Source: Eumeta japonica
Lineage: Eukaryota > Arthropoda > Insecta > Lepidoptera > Psychidae
NCBI GenBank assembly: GCA_005406025.1
Contig: BGZK01002073.1
Coordinates: 17,496 to 81,495, forward strand
Reading direction: 5' to 3'
DNA length: 64,000 nucleotides
Below the pieces are notes generated by a model, which ran no database searches, was not told the DNA's origin, and was given only the letters and a program-made list of their open reading frames with translations. The translations under genes were made by a program, and so were the position numbers. This document shows, piece by piece, positions 27,401 to 35,898 of this stretch (within the stretch, counting starts at the first letter, position 1; every line of letters starts with the position of its first letter).

Positions 27401-30400
27401 CAGCAATGACAATTCTTATCGTAAACTTCCACTTTCATCCTTGAAAAAGTTTGTCTAAACAAAATCCTAACTCAAATTCCAAATTTTAATATCATGCACG
27501 AGGTGTGTAACTGAATAAACGAATTCAAGAGAACCGAGCGCGATAGATAGGTATGATCAAAAATCATATTTTTTTTAATAATCATAAATGTAAATTTACA
27601 AAAATTCTCGTCTATCCGTAATTGATTAACGGCACGATCTTAACCGGTTCTTCTCTAGCCTACTCGCCTCGCTCGCCTTGACTGCTCAAATGGTTTGGTT
27701 GACCTGCCGCCACTGATAGCGGTTTGAGCCCCAAACATACTTAATGCTCGACATTCGAAAAGGTGACTAAAAAAAAAAGGAGATTGATTCCGAAATTTAT
27801 TTTATTACGTCAAATGTTCATACGTCGTAATAAAAACTATAAAAAAAGAATAAAAAAACGTTTTTTTTTCCTCTTTCCTCTCAAAAATGAAAAGGTTAAA
27901 AGATTCTATAATTAGTAATACGTTTGAAATGTACAGTATTTTAATAACTATATTTTAAACAGACGTCATATAAAGTATTAATTACAATCGTATCTTAACG
28001 GTTAATTCTTTAGTATTATGCTATGCTGTTGTTTTGTTATTTTGTCCTGTTGCAAACGTAGAATAGATGCCTAGGGAGGCGATTCTCGGGCCATGTGGAA
28101 ATTGTCACACGAGGCAATTTTTAAATGTAAAACTTCATTATATTACGTACAAAATATGACGAAACATGTCAATTGATGGATAAAATATGTATTCTCATCA
28201 CCTACAGAAACTTAAAATAGTTCCCTTTAAGAGATTATGGATTTTTAATAGGTATTAGAATATATAATATTTAAAACGGAAAAAGTGGAGTTTTAAAGCC
28301 TTTCCAATCTGGAATAAAAAGACCGTGGGACGAGAGCAGTAGGGCGACTGATTGGTCATGATTTCATTGAAATAAGGTGTTGCTCATCGTATTGATCTTC
28401 TAAATTTGACGAGTGACAATGTCGTGTGCTAGAGTTGACCTGTTACATGTCACATAAAAGCTTTGTGACAATTGTTTCAGCTTGGAAATTGAGAATATTG
28501 AATTAGTGTTCTCGTTTGACAATTATCATTTCTTATGAAATAAAAAAAATGTCTCATGTGACAATTTCCACATGGCCCGAGAATCGCCTCCCTGGTTGTC
28601 CAGCCTGTGCTGCGCGTGCGCGCGGCTCGGGCGGCCGCCGGCCTTGGGCGGTGATGTCATCGCCTCCACCGCCTGCATCATCTCGGGTACCTCGTCATTT
28701 AATACTTATTTACACGTTACCGGATAATCCGGTTGTTGTTTATATATTTTGCTGTGCCCATATAATGTGTGCCTTTATATTGACAATGCCCTGATTATAG
28801 GAAAAATCTATTAAATATATGAATTTTTTGAGACCTTAGTAGTTTAATGGGTGAGATCTATGTTTTAAGTCGATAGGTTTGATCAATTTGGTTACGTTTG
28901 ATACAAATTTTCGACGTCAACAAATGTACCACATACCGATGATGTTATGTAAACTGAGTGACAAGTCACTGCCACATACCCATCAACTTTTCTCATTATT
29001 AAATAAGAAAGTAATTATTGAAATATACTTCCTGGAATATTATTATTCAATATAATTTTATTTATTATTAAATTTTATAGAGACAAAGCAAGGTACTGCG
29101 AGGTTATCTTCGTTCTTTATGTGTAAAGATTATAAAAATGCTCGTTAATTAGGTGGCCTTAATTATATTAAATCTATTTTGTATACAACCTTAATATTAG
29201 TAAAATTAAAAAAAGGATAAAATTCAACGGAGAATAAGATCGTAACTAAGTAATTTAATAAAACTAAATTAATTATTTACTTATTAAATATTATAATAGT
29301 GTTACATCCTATTTGATTTGTAATATTTGATTGCCTAAAATTCATAAAAATATTAATTTCACAAGTATCTTTCTTACACAAAAACTGGATAAGTACCCAC
29401 ATATTATTTATGTCTAATAGATAAGTAGATATAAAAATCTTCAATGTCTAAAAGGTACAGTAATTCAATAGGAAATACTAAAATCAAAATTATAAGTCAG
29501 AAAAGTTAAAAATTTAAATTTTTGGTAGGTACACTTTTTTGCCAAGCGCCGTAATGGAGAGTCCTTTGCATATAATATTTATAACATGGCTGCCTGCTTA
29601 TGTGCATACATCCACCTACAACATCATCATAAATCATAGAACATATACATCATTCATTCCGCTGATAAAATTAAATATTCCATCACACCGGATTATCTCG
29701 ACACTTACGTAATTTCTTCACATAAAATATTTTACGCGACCGCACCCGTACATTCGCGACGTCGACGACGCTCCGGCCGCGGCGCACGCGCTCCGTACAC
29801 TTAACAGTACCTACACACTTCCTGATATTGCTGCGCAGATTTGTATTGTCCTTGATACGTTATTGTAGCGGCCATCTAGCGCGAATCATATACGATGCTG
29901 AATCGGTTCGATACACGACTGTACCAAAATGTGTTGTTACATCATCGCCGAAACACGTTTGGACTGTAATTTGTAAACAATAGTCACGAGATAGCTTGTG
30001 GTAAACTTAAAAAAAATTGAGGAATTACATATAACAGATAAATGATATAAATAAATATGAATTTATTTTCTCCGACAAAATACCTTGAAACTAAAAAAAG
30101 TTGTTCTGTTTTTTAAGGCCCGATCGCGATAATAATTCTGGAGCCTCCACAGTAGCGCCGTCGGTTCATTTGTACGTTTTAAATATGTTTTTTGAGAACC
30201 TTAAAAGGTATAATGAAACCCTTCTAATAATGACTTCGTTGTCCGTCTACAATTCTGTCAAGACCCTTTTGTCTTTAATACCTACAACTTCATACTCCTG
30301 TCATACTCTGTCTTCGTACTCGTTTAACTAATTAAACGCAATAGCAAAGTATAGCACAATAGACATGCATTTTTGTAGATTCTAATTGACATTAAAATTA

Positions 30401-33400
30401 TAGGTCCTTCATAAAGAATTTGAATCCTAAGATGTAGGTGGGCGTTGGGTCTCGCAACTTAACTCAGGGAAACAGTCTAAAAATTACCTATTTCTAAAGC
30501 TGAAGTTATTAAGGTTCTTTTGGTTTCAACTCACTTATTGACGAAAATATTTTGAAAAAAAATTATAAAAATAAAAATTAATTCTCCCACAATTATTCCC
30601 GAAAGCAATGTGCGCAAATTATAAATAATATCGTATTTCATATATGAGAATTCAAAAAATGTAAATATTAAAATTTAGAGTGGCCTTATTATGCATTTTT
30701 TAAATATATTATGTTGTATTAAAAGTGAACGCGATTTTTCTTCATAGATGAGTATAACAAATGTACTTAATAGGTGCGGAACCATTAGTGGACGAGTGAG
30801 ATTCGCACATGACGACAATAGATAAGAATATTCTGCGTGGTAGGATAACGAGACCCCTACACTATAAGAATTAAATTTTAAATATGCCTCTTCTACGCCC
30901 AAAGCGAACATGTCTATCCGAAGCATCGATCTCCTAAAAGCGGTCATTTTACAAATCAAAAGAAGGATTTATTTACAAAGACCATCCCATTTGTCATTAC
31001 GCTACTTAAATCTGAGGAATAAACGAGGGTATCATTAAAATTTCCAATTAAAACTGAGTGTTGCAATATCGGTTTCGAAATTACTATACTTGAGTATAAA
31101 CATAGACGCATTGTTTCCTAATTGACGTTTCCTTCGTGAATATCCTGTTGAATGATTGAAACAGATTAAGAATGTCAATCGAACTAAACATGATGAATAT
31201 TACAGTATGTAAAATAATATTATGTATATTAATAACATTATAGTACGTAGGTGACGACAAACCTCCAACTCGTGTCCTGCAATTTATACTTAGGCCTACG
31301 CCGAACGTTTCCTCATTACAGTAAGGTCGATTTCGCAATGCACTTGGATTGTTTTTAAATTGCTCCAGACAGCAATAGCGATCCACAAATAGGCCATGAC
31401 AAATAATGAAACTGCAAGAATTGTTAGTTGGTGTTAATAGACTATGACATATTTTAAAACTTTTTAAAAAATTTTCTCGTATTCTTCCTTGACAATTCGT
31501 AAAATATCTTCTATAAAAAAAACATCGGGCGTTGCACCTGACTTCCCGTTTTCACAATTCATTGCTAGCGCAGATATCTACGTCATTTTCACGGTATCTC
31601 AAATGCATAAATAACAGCTAACTAACTATCTGTAAAAAGCAATCCGAACCCTACTGTTAAATAGAATTCTAAAGTACATGAATAGTCAATAGTACCGCCT
31701 GAAATATTCATCGTTCACACAATGCTAATGCGTGACGGAGTAAACAAACAACAAGACTGCATAAACAGACCGTGGCTACGGTCTATTAATTCAACTTTTA
31801 TGACTGTAATAAAATTCATACATTTCGCCTTTATGCCCTTTTTGGGCATTATCATTGTCACGGAGTGGGGATGTGTTTTTGGTTTTCAACGAAAATCCCA
31901 AAATCTCCATTAAAATGTGAGGTATGGGTGTTTTATCAAATAGCTAATGCATCGATGCTCGCATAATCACGTTCCAAACTCTAATACCTATTGTTCACCG
32001 AAAGCGCATCGGATTCAATTAATTCATTTCAATGAGTTCACGCTATCTACACATTGTATTTAACTAGCTACATATTTAATTACGACGTGGGTAGTTCTTT
32101 TTTTTTAACAATAAAAGCCTGGTCTGCTCATTAAATCGGGGCACGTCCTCATTAAAGATACCGGACAAGTCAGTCTTTCTGGCATGTAATACAACTAGAA
32201 AAATAGTGTCCCCGTGCGACACTTACGCTGAATTAAATGACTCGGTGCAAAGCAGTACGTCCCATAACTAGATAGCGATAGCAATACTCTCTCTCTACGA
32301 TCGATACTGCAAACATGCGCACGATTTGATTTGATACAAAAACCGAGCAGCGTGTATCGGGCCACGCGCAGTGTAGTGTTCCGTAATTGCCCATCACAAT
32401 ATGCAGACTTAGGGTATGGTTTTTTGTTCGATACTATGAACATGCTGGTTGAGTTTACGGTCTAAAAGCTGATAACGTCTAAGAACGTACCCACGTAGAA
32501 CAGAGAATGTTAGGGTATTATGACTTGGTATGTTCATAAACTTATGTTTTGCACAGCTTTAAGTATTTTTTAATGAAATTTGTAGACATTTTAAAGCTTA
32601 ATTTGCAAACTATTCATGATTCATAACATGATTATTCGCCAACGACAATCTACATCATGAGATAATGAGAAAAAAGTTCAGCCCCATTTTACGTGCAGGG
32701 GAGGTATTCTGATTTTTTTTAAATTTAAGGATGGCTTGTCCAGTGAAATCCCACGCTTTTACAGAATACAAACGTGAAGCAGTAGCTTCCGGTGTTGCGT
32801 TTCGAATAGTGAGTGAGAGTGCCGGTCTGTCTCCTCTCCTCCTCCCCCCGTTCCGTCAACCCAATCCTCATCCATTAGATATCCTATTCCCTCCCAAGAG
32901 GCCGGCAGCACACTGATGACTCCTCTGACGTTGCATATGTCCACAGGTAGCGATGATTATCAACTCTCTGATGGCTCTCCTGCTCATATGCCCCTCGATT
33001 GTACGATAAAAATATATTACAAATATGCATATTAGAAAAAAGCCAAATTTTAGGCACCCCAAACCGACGAGCTAGCATGAAAAAATTAACGATGTCAGTG
33101 AAGCAAGAGAGATATGCAACGATCGAACCATGTGGAAATCTATAGTCTCTGCTTACGCTTCCGGGTCAATGGGCGTGAGTTTATAAAAATAATAAAAGAA
33201 ATCTCTCGAACATTTATGTTTACAACTTTCGTTTCGTTTCTTTAGAATTACATGACCTTTTATTTCCTAATAATTAAAATCTAATAAATTTTTAAGGTAT
33301 TTCTCTTTAACTAATTCAAAACGTATTGCAAAATTACTGGATTCCTTAAATTAAAAAAAAAAACTAAAATTTTAGGTTTGTCTATTTACATATTTATGTC

Positions 33401-35898
33401 ACTTTTGTCAGAAGAGAGTACATAGGTACTCTTCCAATATTGGAGACGATAAGTTGTCGTATAAATACTGTTTTACGAAAGGAAATCCGTACAACCAACA
33501 AAAGGCAGGGCCAAGCTTGCAAGCCAGCCCCTAAAACTTCCCTTTGCCTTTGCGTACTCTGAGCTAAAAAACATTGTTGCTTACATTTTAGAGTTACAAA
33601 GAGAGAGTTCAAAACCGAAAAAAATCCCTTAAATATTTTTAAAATCTACGACCTCTAAATTGTCGGTATTCTCATTTAGAACTATAAGATACAAATAAAA
33701 GATAAATAAAAAAATGACATTGATCGGTAGAATACGTAGTTGAAAATTATCAAAAGATTTTGTAAATCTGTATTTTTACACTATTGTTGAATTCTATCCT
33801 GTATATTTTCAAATACACGTACCAGAACCGAGTAATAGAAGGTATTCCGATATTTCATCATCTATTTGTCTTTAAAATTAATATTTCATCAAAATAATAC
33901 AAAGTCCACTATAAACTGACACTCGCTAAGCATGTGAATACACAATTAGCGAGTATCAGCCTATACCTACTGGACATGGACACGTAGCGAAAGATAAAGC
34001 CCAGTACGAACTGATATGCATTAGTAGGCCCTCACGTACGTAATGAATGTGTTTATATTGGACCTTGAAATGAACCGAGCGAACTATAGAATTATTGTGT
34101 GTTTTCCTGTAATCCATAAGTGAATACCTATTTTATGTATTTTTTTTTTTTTGAAAATTTTAGAATCTATAGTTTAGGAGATAGGGTGAGAAATGGTAAA
34201 TTTTCATTTATTTTCTTAAATAACTTTGAAAGTATTTACATTAAAATTATAATAGAGATCATCACAATAAGCGCTTTCGTTTGACATAACACATGGCACA
34301 GTTTTCAAAACTTTTTTTTTTCAATTTGGTAATTTACACAATTTCTGAAGGCCCCTCATATTAAAAATTAATTTATTTACGTACACGTCCGTGTTTGACT
34401 CACAGACATAAATATATATATATTATCAAATGTCACCCTAATCGCTCCAAATAATTCAGAGCAAATTGGCTGTGTCAGACAGATAGACAGACAGGCATAC
34501 AGTGATCCTATAATGTTTCCGTTTTTTTTAATAGAAACACGTAACCCTAAAAAGCGAGCTGAAGCTATCGAATTTAATATAGATCATCATCATGTTTCTT
34601 TGCTTCTTTTTATATTGCATAAGTTTTGTGAATTAGGTATGTACCATTTCACAAATCGTTCGACATTTCTGTTCTAAAACCGTGAACGCCCTAAGGTAAG
34701 AGTATTTCACATAAATTTCCCCGAATAGAAACTAGTGAACTTTGAACTTCAACACGGTCATTCACGCGTAGGTATAATATACTGTTGTGATATTCCATCC
34801 CGGAGCGTGTGATGGCGGATGGAGCGGTCGGCGGGCGGTGACTCAACCGCAGCGAGCGCCCGGTGACCCGGTGCACGCGCACTCGGCTGCTCGCACTGAT
34901 CCAAAAATAAGATGCGGCTAACCGGACAGTCGCGTTCTTAATGGCTTTTTAATGCAATTACGCGTTAACCCTTGTACAACCTTTATATCGTTCTAGAATA
35001 ATAGAAAGTAATAATGATTTTGCTAGAATAACTCTCGTGAGTTTATTGCCTTCAAAAATTTTGGACGTTCTCAAACTTGAGCCTTTTAAATATCTATGTG
35101 ATATCGACGATTACACATAACTCAAGTGATACACAATATTATGGCTGAAACGTTTTTTAGTTTGGACAAAGTAAATAGTACTTACCTAGTACATTTTTAT
35201 CCACGACATAAAATTTATAATACATAAACTATAAACAGTGCATATAACAAATATTATAACAAATTATTTCTATTGCTTTATTGATTACTTATAACATGGC
35301 GTATAGTTAAAATACACGTCGGTCGTCAATCAGCGCGCTTCTGTAATGTGATTTGTCCATGACTGTACCTACTAAATGTCTACTAAATAATATTGCCGAG
35401 TAATAATCTATTTTTTTTAAATTCGGAATAAAATTATTCGTGCAGATTCATGAAATTATGAACTTTTAAAATAGTACATTAATTTGTATTCAATTAATTA
35501 ATACGAATTTAAAATATACAGTAAATGGTTGCTCTAAATATTTTTCACACGTATAATTTTATTTTGAACACGGCTTCCAGGTTTATACTCACCGCACTTT
35601 TTTTGGATTCTAAACTAAATATCTATTTATGATTTTACACTTATAACTTCTTCGAAATAATTTAGCGATAATAAAAAAAAATAATATCTAAGTGAGTAGA
35701 AATAAATAGTGAAAAGTGAAATAAATATGTTGCAAAGACCATGCGATTATTAAAATCAGGCACACGTAATTAGGTATTAAGTATATACAAAAAAGCAGTA
35801 AATTATTAATTATAATGTACTTATATTAAAATATTTATGATCAAATAGAATATTGTAATAATATTTTAAAAATAATTACCGGCGATTCCGCTAAACAT
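955..35898 (-). CDS. Modular 11-mer-repeat (LEA group 3 / perilipin-4-like) amphipathic helix protein, 33 exons, 3' partial
   Basis: Seen: 33 minus-strand exons (listed separately) join into one open frame of 2943 nt (981 codons). After the MFSGIAG exon, exons 2-32 all begin and end in phase 1 and have lengths divisible by three. The protein is rich in A, V, T, S, K, D, G, has almost no aromatic or large hydrophobic residues except Y in the recurring DYGK/DYTK motif, and shows no signal peptide or membrane segment. Recurring motifs are SAVDSTKSAA and TAVDYGKSAVEQTK. Known: 11-residue repeats of this type (11/3 helix) occur in group-3 LEA proteins, alpha-synuclein and perilipin-4, which fold on membranes or lipid surfaces or protect proteins in water stress. 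Inference: a cytosolic protein forming long, weakly hydrophobic amphipathic helices, perhaps a lipid-droplet or stress protector. No PLIN domain was recognised. The gene continues left of the window, since exon 33 ends at a good donor in phase 0. Confidence is high for the gene model, moderate for the family. Confidence 0.82.
1149..1973. other. Intron 32, AT-rich, nothing further seen
   Basis: Very AT-rich intron sequence of the repeat-protein gene. No coding, repeat pair or RNA gene recognised. Confidence 0.6.
1974..2114 (-). CDS. Repeat-protein gene, exon 32 (LEA-like charged helix)
   Basis: 141 nt, 47 codons, phase 1-1, donor gtgagt. It begins with an array-like IHNTVDTTKKAAEDAK and continues as an E/K/A/R-rich helix (EEAKEKARLAAEAAKEEAK). 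Very GC-rich compared with the array. Confidence 0.82.
2115..3419. other. Intron 31, AT-rich, nothing further seen
   Basis: AT-rich intron. Short open frames here have no coding character. Confidence 0.6.
3420..3506 (-). CDS. Repeat-protein gene, exon 31 (29 residues, divergent)
   Basis: 87 nt, phase 1-1, acceptor cgatag, weak donor gtccat. It keeps the 29-residue length and the VVDGTK end, but the body (KIRNAKENVEDAEDN) is acidic and asparagine-rich. Confidence 0.68.
4024..4089 (-). CDS. Repeat-protein gene, exon 30 (22-residue variant)
   Basis: 66 nt, phase 1-1: ETTQ, SAAQAGVEYGK, NVVDFTK. Like exon 5 it keeps the tail and loses part of the first 11-mer. Confidence 0.78.
4219..4305 (-). 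CDS. Repeat-protein gene, exon 29 (29-residue module)
   Basis: 87 nt, phase 1-1: GLLHTTVDSTK, EMASTAVDYGK, RAVDSAK. Confidence 0.82.
4391..4477 (-). CDS. Repeat-protein gene, exon 28 (29-residue module)
   Basis: 87 nt, phase 1-1: EAIGTAVDGTK, SAAGTAVGYGA, SAIDFTK. More GC-rich than the central array. Confidence 0.82.
4620..4837 (+). mobile_element. Helitron-like 3' end inside intron 27
   Basis: The segment ends with a GC hairpin (gcgggcgaagtcgcg), about a dozen bases and CTAG before T, the layout expected of a Helitron 3' terminus. A gactgactgactcatcacgaa tract lies upstream. The 5' end was not located. Inference from the terminus only. Confidence 0.45.
4950..5118 (-). other. Unidentified coding-like stretch in intron 27
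   Basis: A minus-strand frame of about 55 codons (GEWIDELFKPF, then TDAIATLTTAVVNDAQY, ending ERLEI and a TGA) is richer in GC than the surrounding intron and helix-like in composition. I do not recognise it. It could be a transposon scrap. No clear splice sites frame it. Confidence 0.25.
6014..6100 (-). CDS. Repeat-protein gene, exon 27 (29-residue module)
   Basis: 87 nt, phase 1-1: GAFTSAVDSTK, GATNIAIDYAK, SAVDHTK. Confidence 0.82.
6101..7134. other. Intron 26, repeat-like fragments
   Basis: AT-rich, with a GC-richer patch around 6890-6950 (gcggggtagtacaggccc) that looks like a transposon scrap. No exon with the array signature was found. Confidence 0.4.
7135..7200 (-). CDS. Repeat-protein gene, exon 26 (22-residue module)
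   Basis: 66 nt, phase 1-1: GTIAGAVDSTT, KAAATATDYTK. Confidence 0.82.
7276..7341 (-). CDS. Repeat-protein gene, exon 25 (22-residue module)
   Basis: 66 nt, phase 1-1: GTIASAVDGTT, KAAATAADYTK. Same protein module as exons 21 and 23, but the flanking introns have diverged, so it is an older copy. Confidence 0.82.
7430..7495 (-). CDS. Repeat-protein gene, exon 24 (22-residue module)
   Basis: 66 nt, phase 1-1: GTMASAVDSTK, SATASAVDYTK. One residue differs from exons 20 and 22. Confidence 0.82.
7568..7633 (-). CDS. Repeat-protein gene, exon 23 (22-residue module)
   Basis: 66 nt, phase 1-1. Identical to exon 21, including nearby intron sequence. Confidence 0.82.
7708..7773 (-). CDS. Repeat-protein gene, exon 22 (22-residue module)
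   Basis: 66 nt, phase 1-1. Same coding sequence as exon 20, with a normal GT donor. Confidence 0.82.
7846..7911 (-). CDS. Repeat-protein gene, exon 21 (22-residue module)
   Basis: 66 nt, phase 1-1: GTIASAVDGTT, KAAATAADYTK. Exact copy of exon 23, 278 bp away. Confidence 0.82.
7986..8051 (-). CDS. Repeat-protein gene, exon 20 (22-residue module, GC donor)
   Basis: 66 nt, phase 1-1: GTVASAVDSTK, SATASAVDYTK. The donor reads AAAG|GCAAGTC, a GC-AG site. The otherwise identical copy at exon 22 has GTAAGTC. Confidence 0.78.
8124..8189 (-). CDS. Repeat-protein gene, exon 19 (22-residue module)
   Basis: 66 nt, phase 1-1: GAAESTVNNTK, NVMGSAVDYTK. From here to exon 26 every exon is the short 22-residue form. 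Confidence 0.82.
8263..8349 (-). CDS. Repeat-protein gene, exon 18 (29-residue module)
   Basis: 87 nt, phase 1-1: GALTSAVDTTK, NAASSVADYGK, SAVEHTK. Confidence 0.82.
8670..8756 (-). CDS. Repeat-protein gene, exon 17 (29-residue module)
   Basis: 87 nt, phase 1-1: GVITSAVDTTK, SAASTAADYGK, SAAERTK. Confidence 0.82.
8864..8929 (-). CDS. Repeat-protein gene, exon 16 (22-residue module)
   Basis: 66 nt, phase 1-1: GATATAVDSTK, TAAGTAVDYTK. Confidence 0.82.
9133..9219 (-). CDS. Repeat-protein gene, exon 15 (29-residue module)
   Basis: 87 nt, phase 1-1: GTVASAVDTTK, SAANTAADYGK, STVEQVK. Confidence 0.82.
9307..9372 (-). CDS. Repeat-protein gene, exon 14 (22-residue module)
   Basis: 66 nt, phase 1-1, two 11-mers without tail: DTIASTIESTK, NATGAAVDYTK. 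Confidence 0.82.
9503..9589 (-). CDS. Repeat-protein gene, exon 13 (29-residue module)
   Basis: 87 nt, phase 1-1: GVIQTTADNTT, KAAETAVDYGK, SAVERTK. Confidence 0.82.
9687..9764 (-). CDS. Repeat-protein gene, exon 12 (26-residue variant)
   Basis: 78 nt, phase 1-1. The tail is cut to four residues: GAIESTIEATK, NAAASALDYGK, NAVQ. It is the only exon of this length and breaks the 11/7 rhythm while keeping the frame. Confidence 0.78.
9863..9949 (-). CDS. Repeat-protein gene, exon 11 (29-residue module)
   Basis: 87 nt, phase 1-1: GAIQSTVEGTK, NAAGTAVDYGK, SAIETSK. Confidence 0.82.
10132..10156 (-). pseudogene. Possible relic mini-exon of the array
   Basis: 25 nt between ttacgcag and gtaaat would read VDISKTTEG, the VDxTK motif of the array. 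The length is not a multiple of three and would break the phase-1 frame, so it is left out of the main model. Confidence 0.3.
10471..10557 (-). CDS. Repeat-protein gene, exon 10 (29-residue module)
   Basis: 87 nt, phase 1-1: GTLHSAVDGTK, SAASTAVDYGT, SAVGQAK. Confidence 0.82.
10635..10754 (-). CDS. Repeat-protein gene, exon 9 (40-residue module)
   Basis: 120 nt, phase 1-1, three 11-mers plus tail: GTFYSAVDTTK, SAAGTALDCTK, STAETVAGYGK, SAAEQAK. It has one more 11-mer than the common module and a rare cysteine. Confidence 0.82.
10755..11497. other. Intron 8, nothing further seen
   Basis: 743-bp intron without recognised features. Confidence 0.6.
11498..11584 (-). CDS. Repeat-protein gene, exon 8 (29-residue module)
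   Basis: 87 nt, phase 1-1: GIFNSALDSTK, SAAGTAVDYGK, SATEQAK. Close to the consensus module. Confidence 0.82.
11665..11817 (-). CDS. Repeat-protein gene, exon 7 (51-residue double module)
   Basis: 153 nt, phase 1-1, four 11-mers plus a 7-mer: DAAQSAVDRTK, SAADTAAGYGK, SAFQSAVDSTK, NATEVATDYGK, TAADNTK. It has no internal intron, so it looks like two modules fused, either by intron loss or by in-exon expansion. Confidence 0.8.
11900..11986 (-). CDS. Repeat-protein gene, exon 6 (29-residue module)
   Basis: 87 nt, phase 1-1: DTVQSGVETTK, KMAGTAIDYGK, SAVDYTK. Confidence 0.82.
12107..12172 (-). CDS. Repeat-protein gene, exon 5 (22-residue variant)
   Basis: 66 nt, phase 1-1. Unlike other 22-residue exons it lacks part of the first 11-mer and keeps the 7-residue tail: DTIQ, KSVQVAADYGK, SASESAK (4+11+7). 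Confidence 0.78.
12430..12516 (-). CDS. Repeat-protein gene, exon 4 (29-residue module)
   Basis: 87 nt, phase 1-1. First full 11+11+7 module: IEHTVDSTKK, AAADDGKK, VLDSTK. Confidence 0.82.
12658..12792 (-). CDS. Repeat-protein gene, exon 3
   Basis: 135 nt, 45 codons, phase 1-1. It reads ASDTKQAAIDALDKELGK, then an AANKALADGKKALDETK end, a transition from the charged N-terminus to the array motif. Confidence 0.82.
12793..13755. other. Intron 2, nothing further seen
   Basis: 963-bp intron. The short open frames near 12842-13263 lack splice context and coding character. Confidence 0.6.
13756..13935 (-). CDS. Repeat-protein gene, exon 2 (N-terminal charged helix)
   Basis: 180 nt, phase 1-1, acceptor at 13937-13936, donor gtgcaa. 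It encodes 60 residues including GEKTASLFDRKKKDAEQL and repeated AQE/EEQAKKA turns. It is more charged (E, K, Q) than the array and resembles LEA-type helices. Probably the conserved N-terminal region. Confidence 0.8.
14358..15022 (-). repeat. Dispersed repeat, copy B of an inverted pair
   Basis: Reverse-orientation copy of 121-786. The GC-rich core with the gcgccggcctaggggta motif is shared. A minus-strand 98-codon frame inside it looks like chance, since its counterpart in copy A is broken. Confidence 0.85.
15571..15600 (-). promoter_or_regulatory. Candidate alternative core promoter (TATA + Inr)
   Basis: On the minus strand TATAAAA (15600-15594) is followed by an arthropod-type initiator TCAGT with its A at 15573, 27 bases downstream. 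It sits at the edge of a GC-rich patch (15600-15635), 1.6 kb upstream of exon 2. No first exon with a phase-1 donor was found, so this is speculative. Confidence 0.25.
16534..16782 (+). other. Unidentified coding-like island with exon-like neighbour
   Basis: An open frame from 16534 to a stop at 16780-16782 includes KPVFETGSHLCFDSNP and RRVGVTGGNKVKVASFARMM, with third codon positions mostly C, T or G in an AT-rich setting. At 16860-16904 a short stretch lies between ttacag and gtgagt and reads MARGTERKISAWE. I do not recognise either. A transposon fragment is the likeliest explanation. Confidence 0.3.
18050..18857 (+). repeat. 55-bp minisatellite, about 14.7 units
   Basis: The unit (starting catatccatttgccagtttg) repeats every 55 bp with few substitutions. 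One unit near 18624 carries a 1-bp deletion. Because 55 is not a multiple of three and the unit lacks stops, long overlapping frames appear in all three plus frames. They are not genes. Confidence 0.95.
23378..23678. mobile_element. MITE with CATAAATTRCGTCAC terminal repeats, copy 1
   Basis: The left end cataaattgcgtcac matches the inverted right end gtgacgcaatttatg. It is about 300 bp, contains internal tgtgacgtcac palindromes and has no ORF. It is related to the copy at 49241-49625. Confidence 0.7.
24380..24443. repeat. (TA)n microsatellite
   Basis: About 32 uninterrupted TA dinucleotides. Confidence 0.98.
28074..28592. mobile_element. 519-bp element with 39-bp terminal inverted repeats
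   Basis: The left end gggaggcgattctcgggcc, continuing to aattgtcacac, is mirrored at the right end with about one or two mismatches. The interior is AT-rich with no ORF, so this is a non-autonomous DNA element. It abuts a GC-rich patch at 28593-28690. Confidence 0.8.
32739..33010 (+). repeat. Dispersed repeat family R3, copy 1
   Basis: The segment around cagaatacaaacgtgaagca, ending near cccctcga, is similar to 55340-55430 and 56880-57160, including the actcctctg and ccacagg landmarks. Probably a retroposed element. Confidence 0.6.
33085..33180 (+). mobile_element. Non-LTR retrotransposon tail fragment
   Basis: The plus frame reads DVSEAREICNDRTMWKSIVS, followed by SAYASGSMGV, a motif familiar from the C-terminal end of insect LINE reverse-transcriptase ORFs. 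A shorter match lies at 43545-43605. Confidence 0.5.
34790..34900. other. GC-rich island in the first intron
   Basis: About 110 bp of markedly GC-rich sequence in an AT-rich intron, 1 kb downstream of exon 1. Similar patches are near 19025-19110, 21400-21620, 28593-28690 and 29740-29810. They could be regulatory elements or noncoding exons. No decisive motif was seen. Confidence 0.25.
35880..35898 (-). CDS. Repeat-protein gene, exon 1 (start codon, MFSGIAG)
   Basis: ATG at 35898-35896, then six codons and a G before the donor gtaatt at 35879. The phase-1 end joins exactly to exon 2 (G|GA) to give MFSGIAGAFKSIGEK, a plausible amphipathic N-terminus. It lies 22 kb from exon 2. The choice rests on phase, donor quality and the join, so another first exon inside the intron is possible. 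Confidence 0.6.

Larger units (their letters stand above)
13936..35879. other. Giant first intron of the repeat-protein gene
   Basis: About 21.9 kb between exons 2 and 1. It contains only repeats, microsatellites, GC-rich islands and one or two unidentified coding-like islands listed separately. The remainder is AT-rich sequence without recognised genes. Intron status depends on exon 1 at 35880-35898 being right. Confidence 0.55.
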
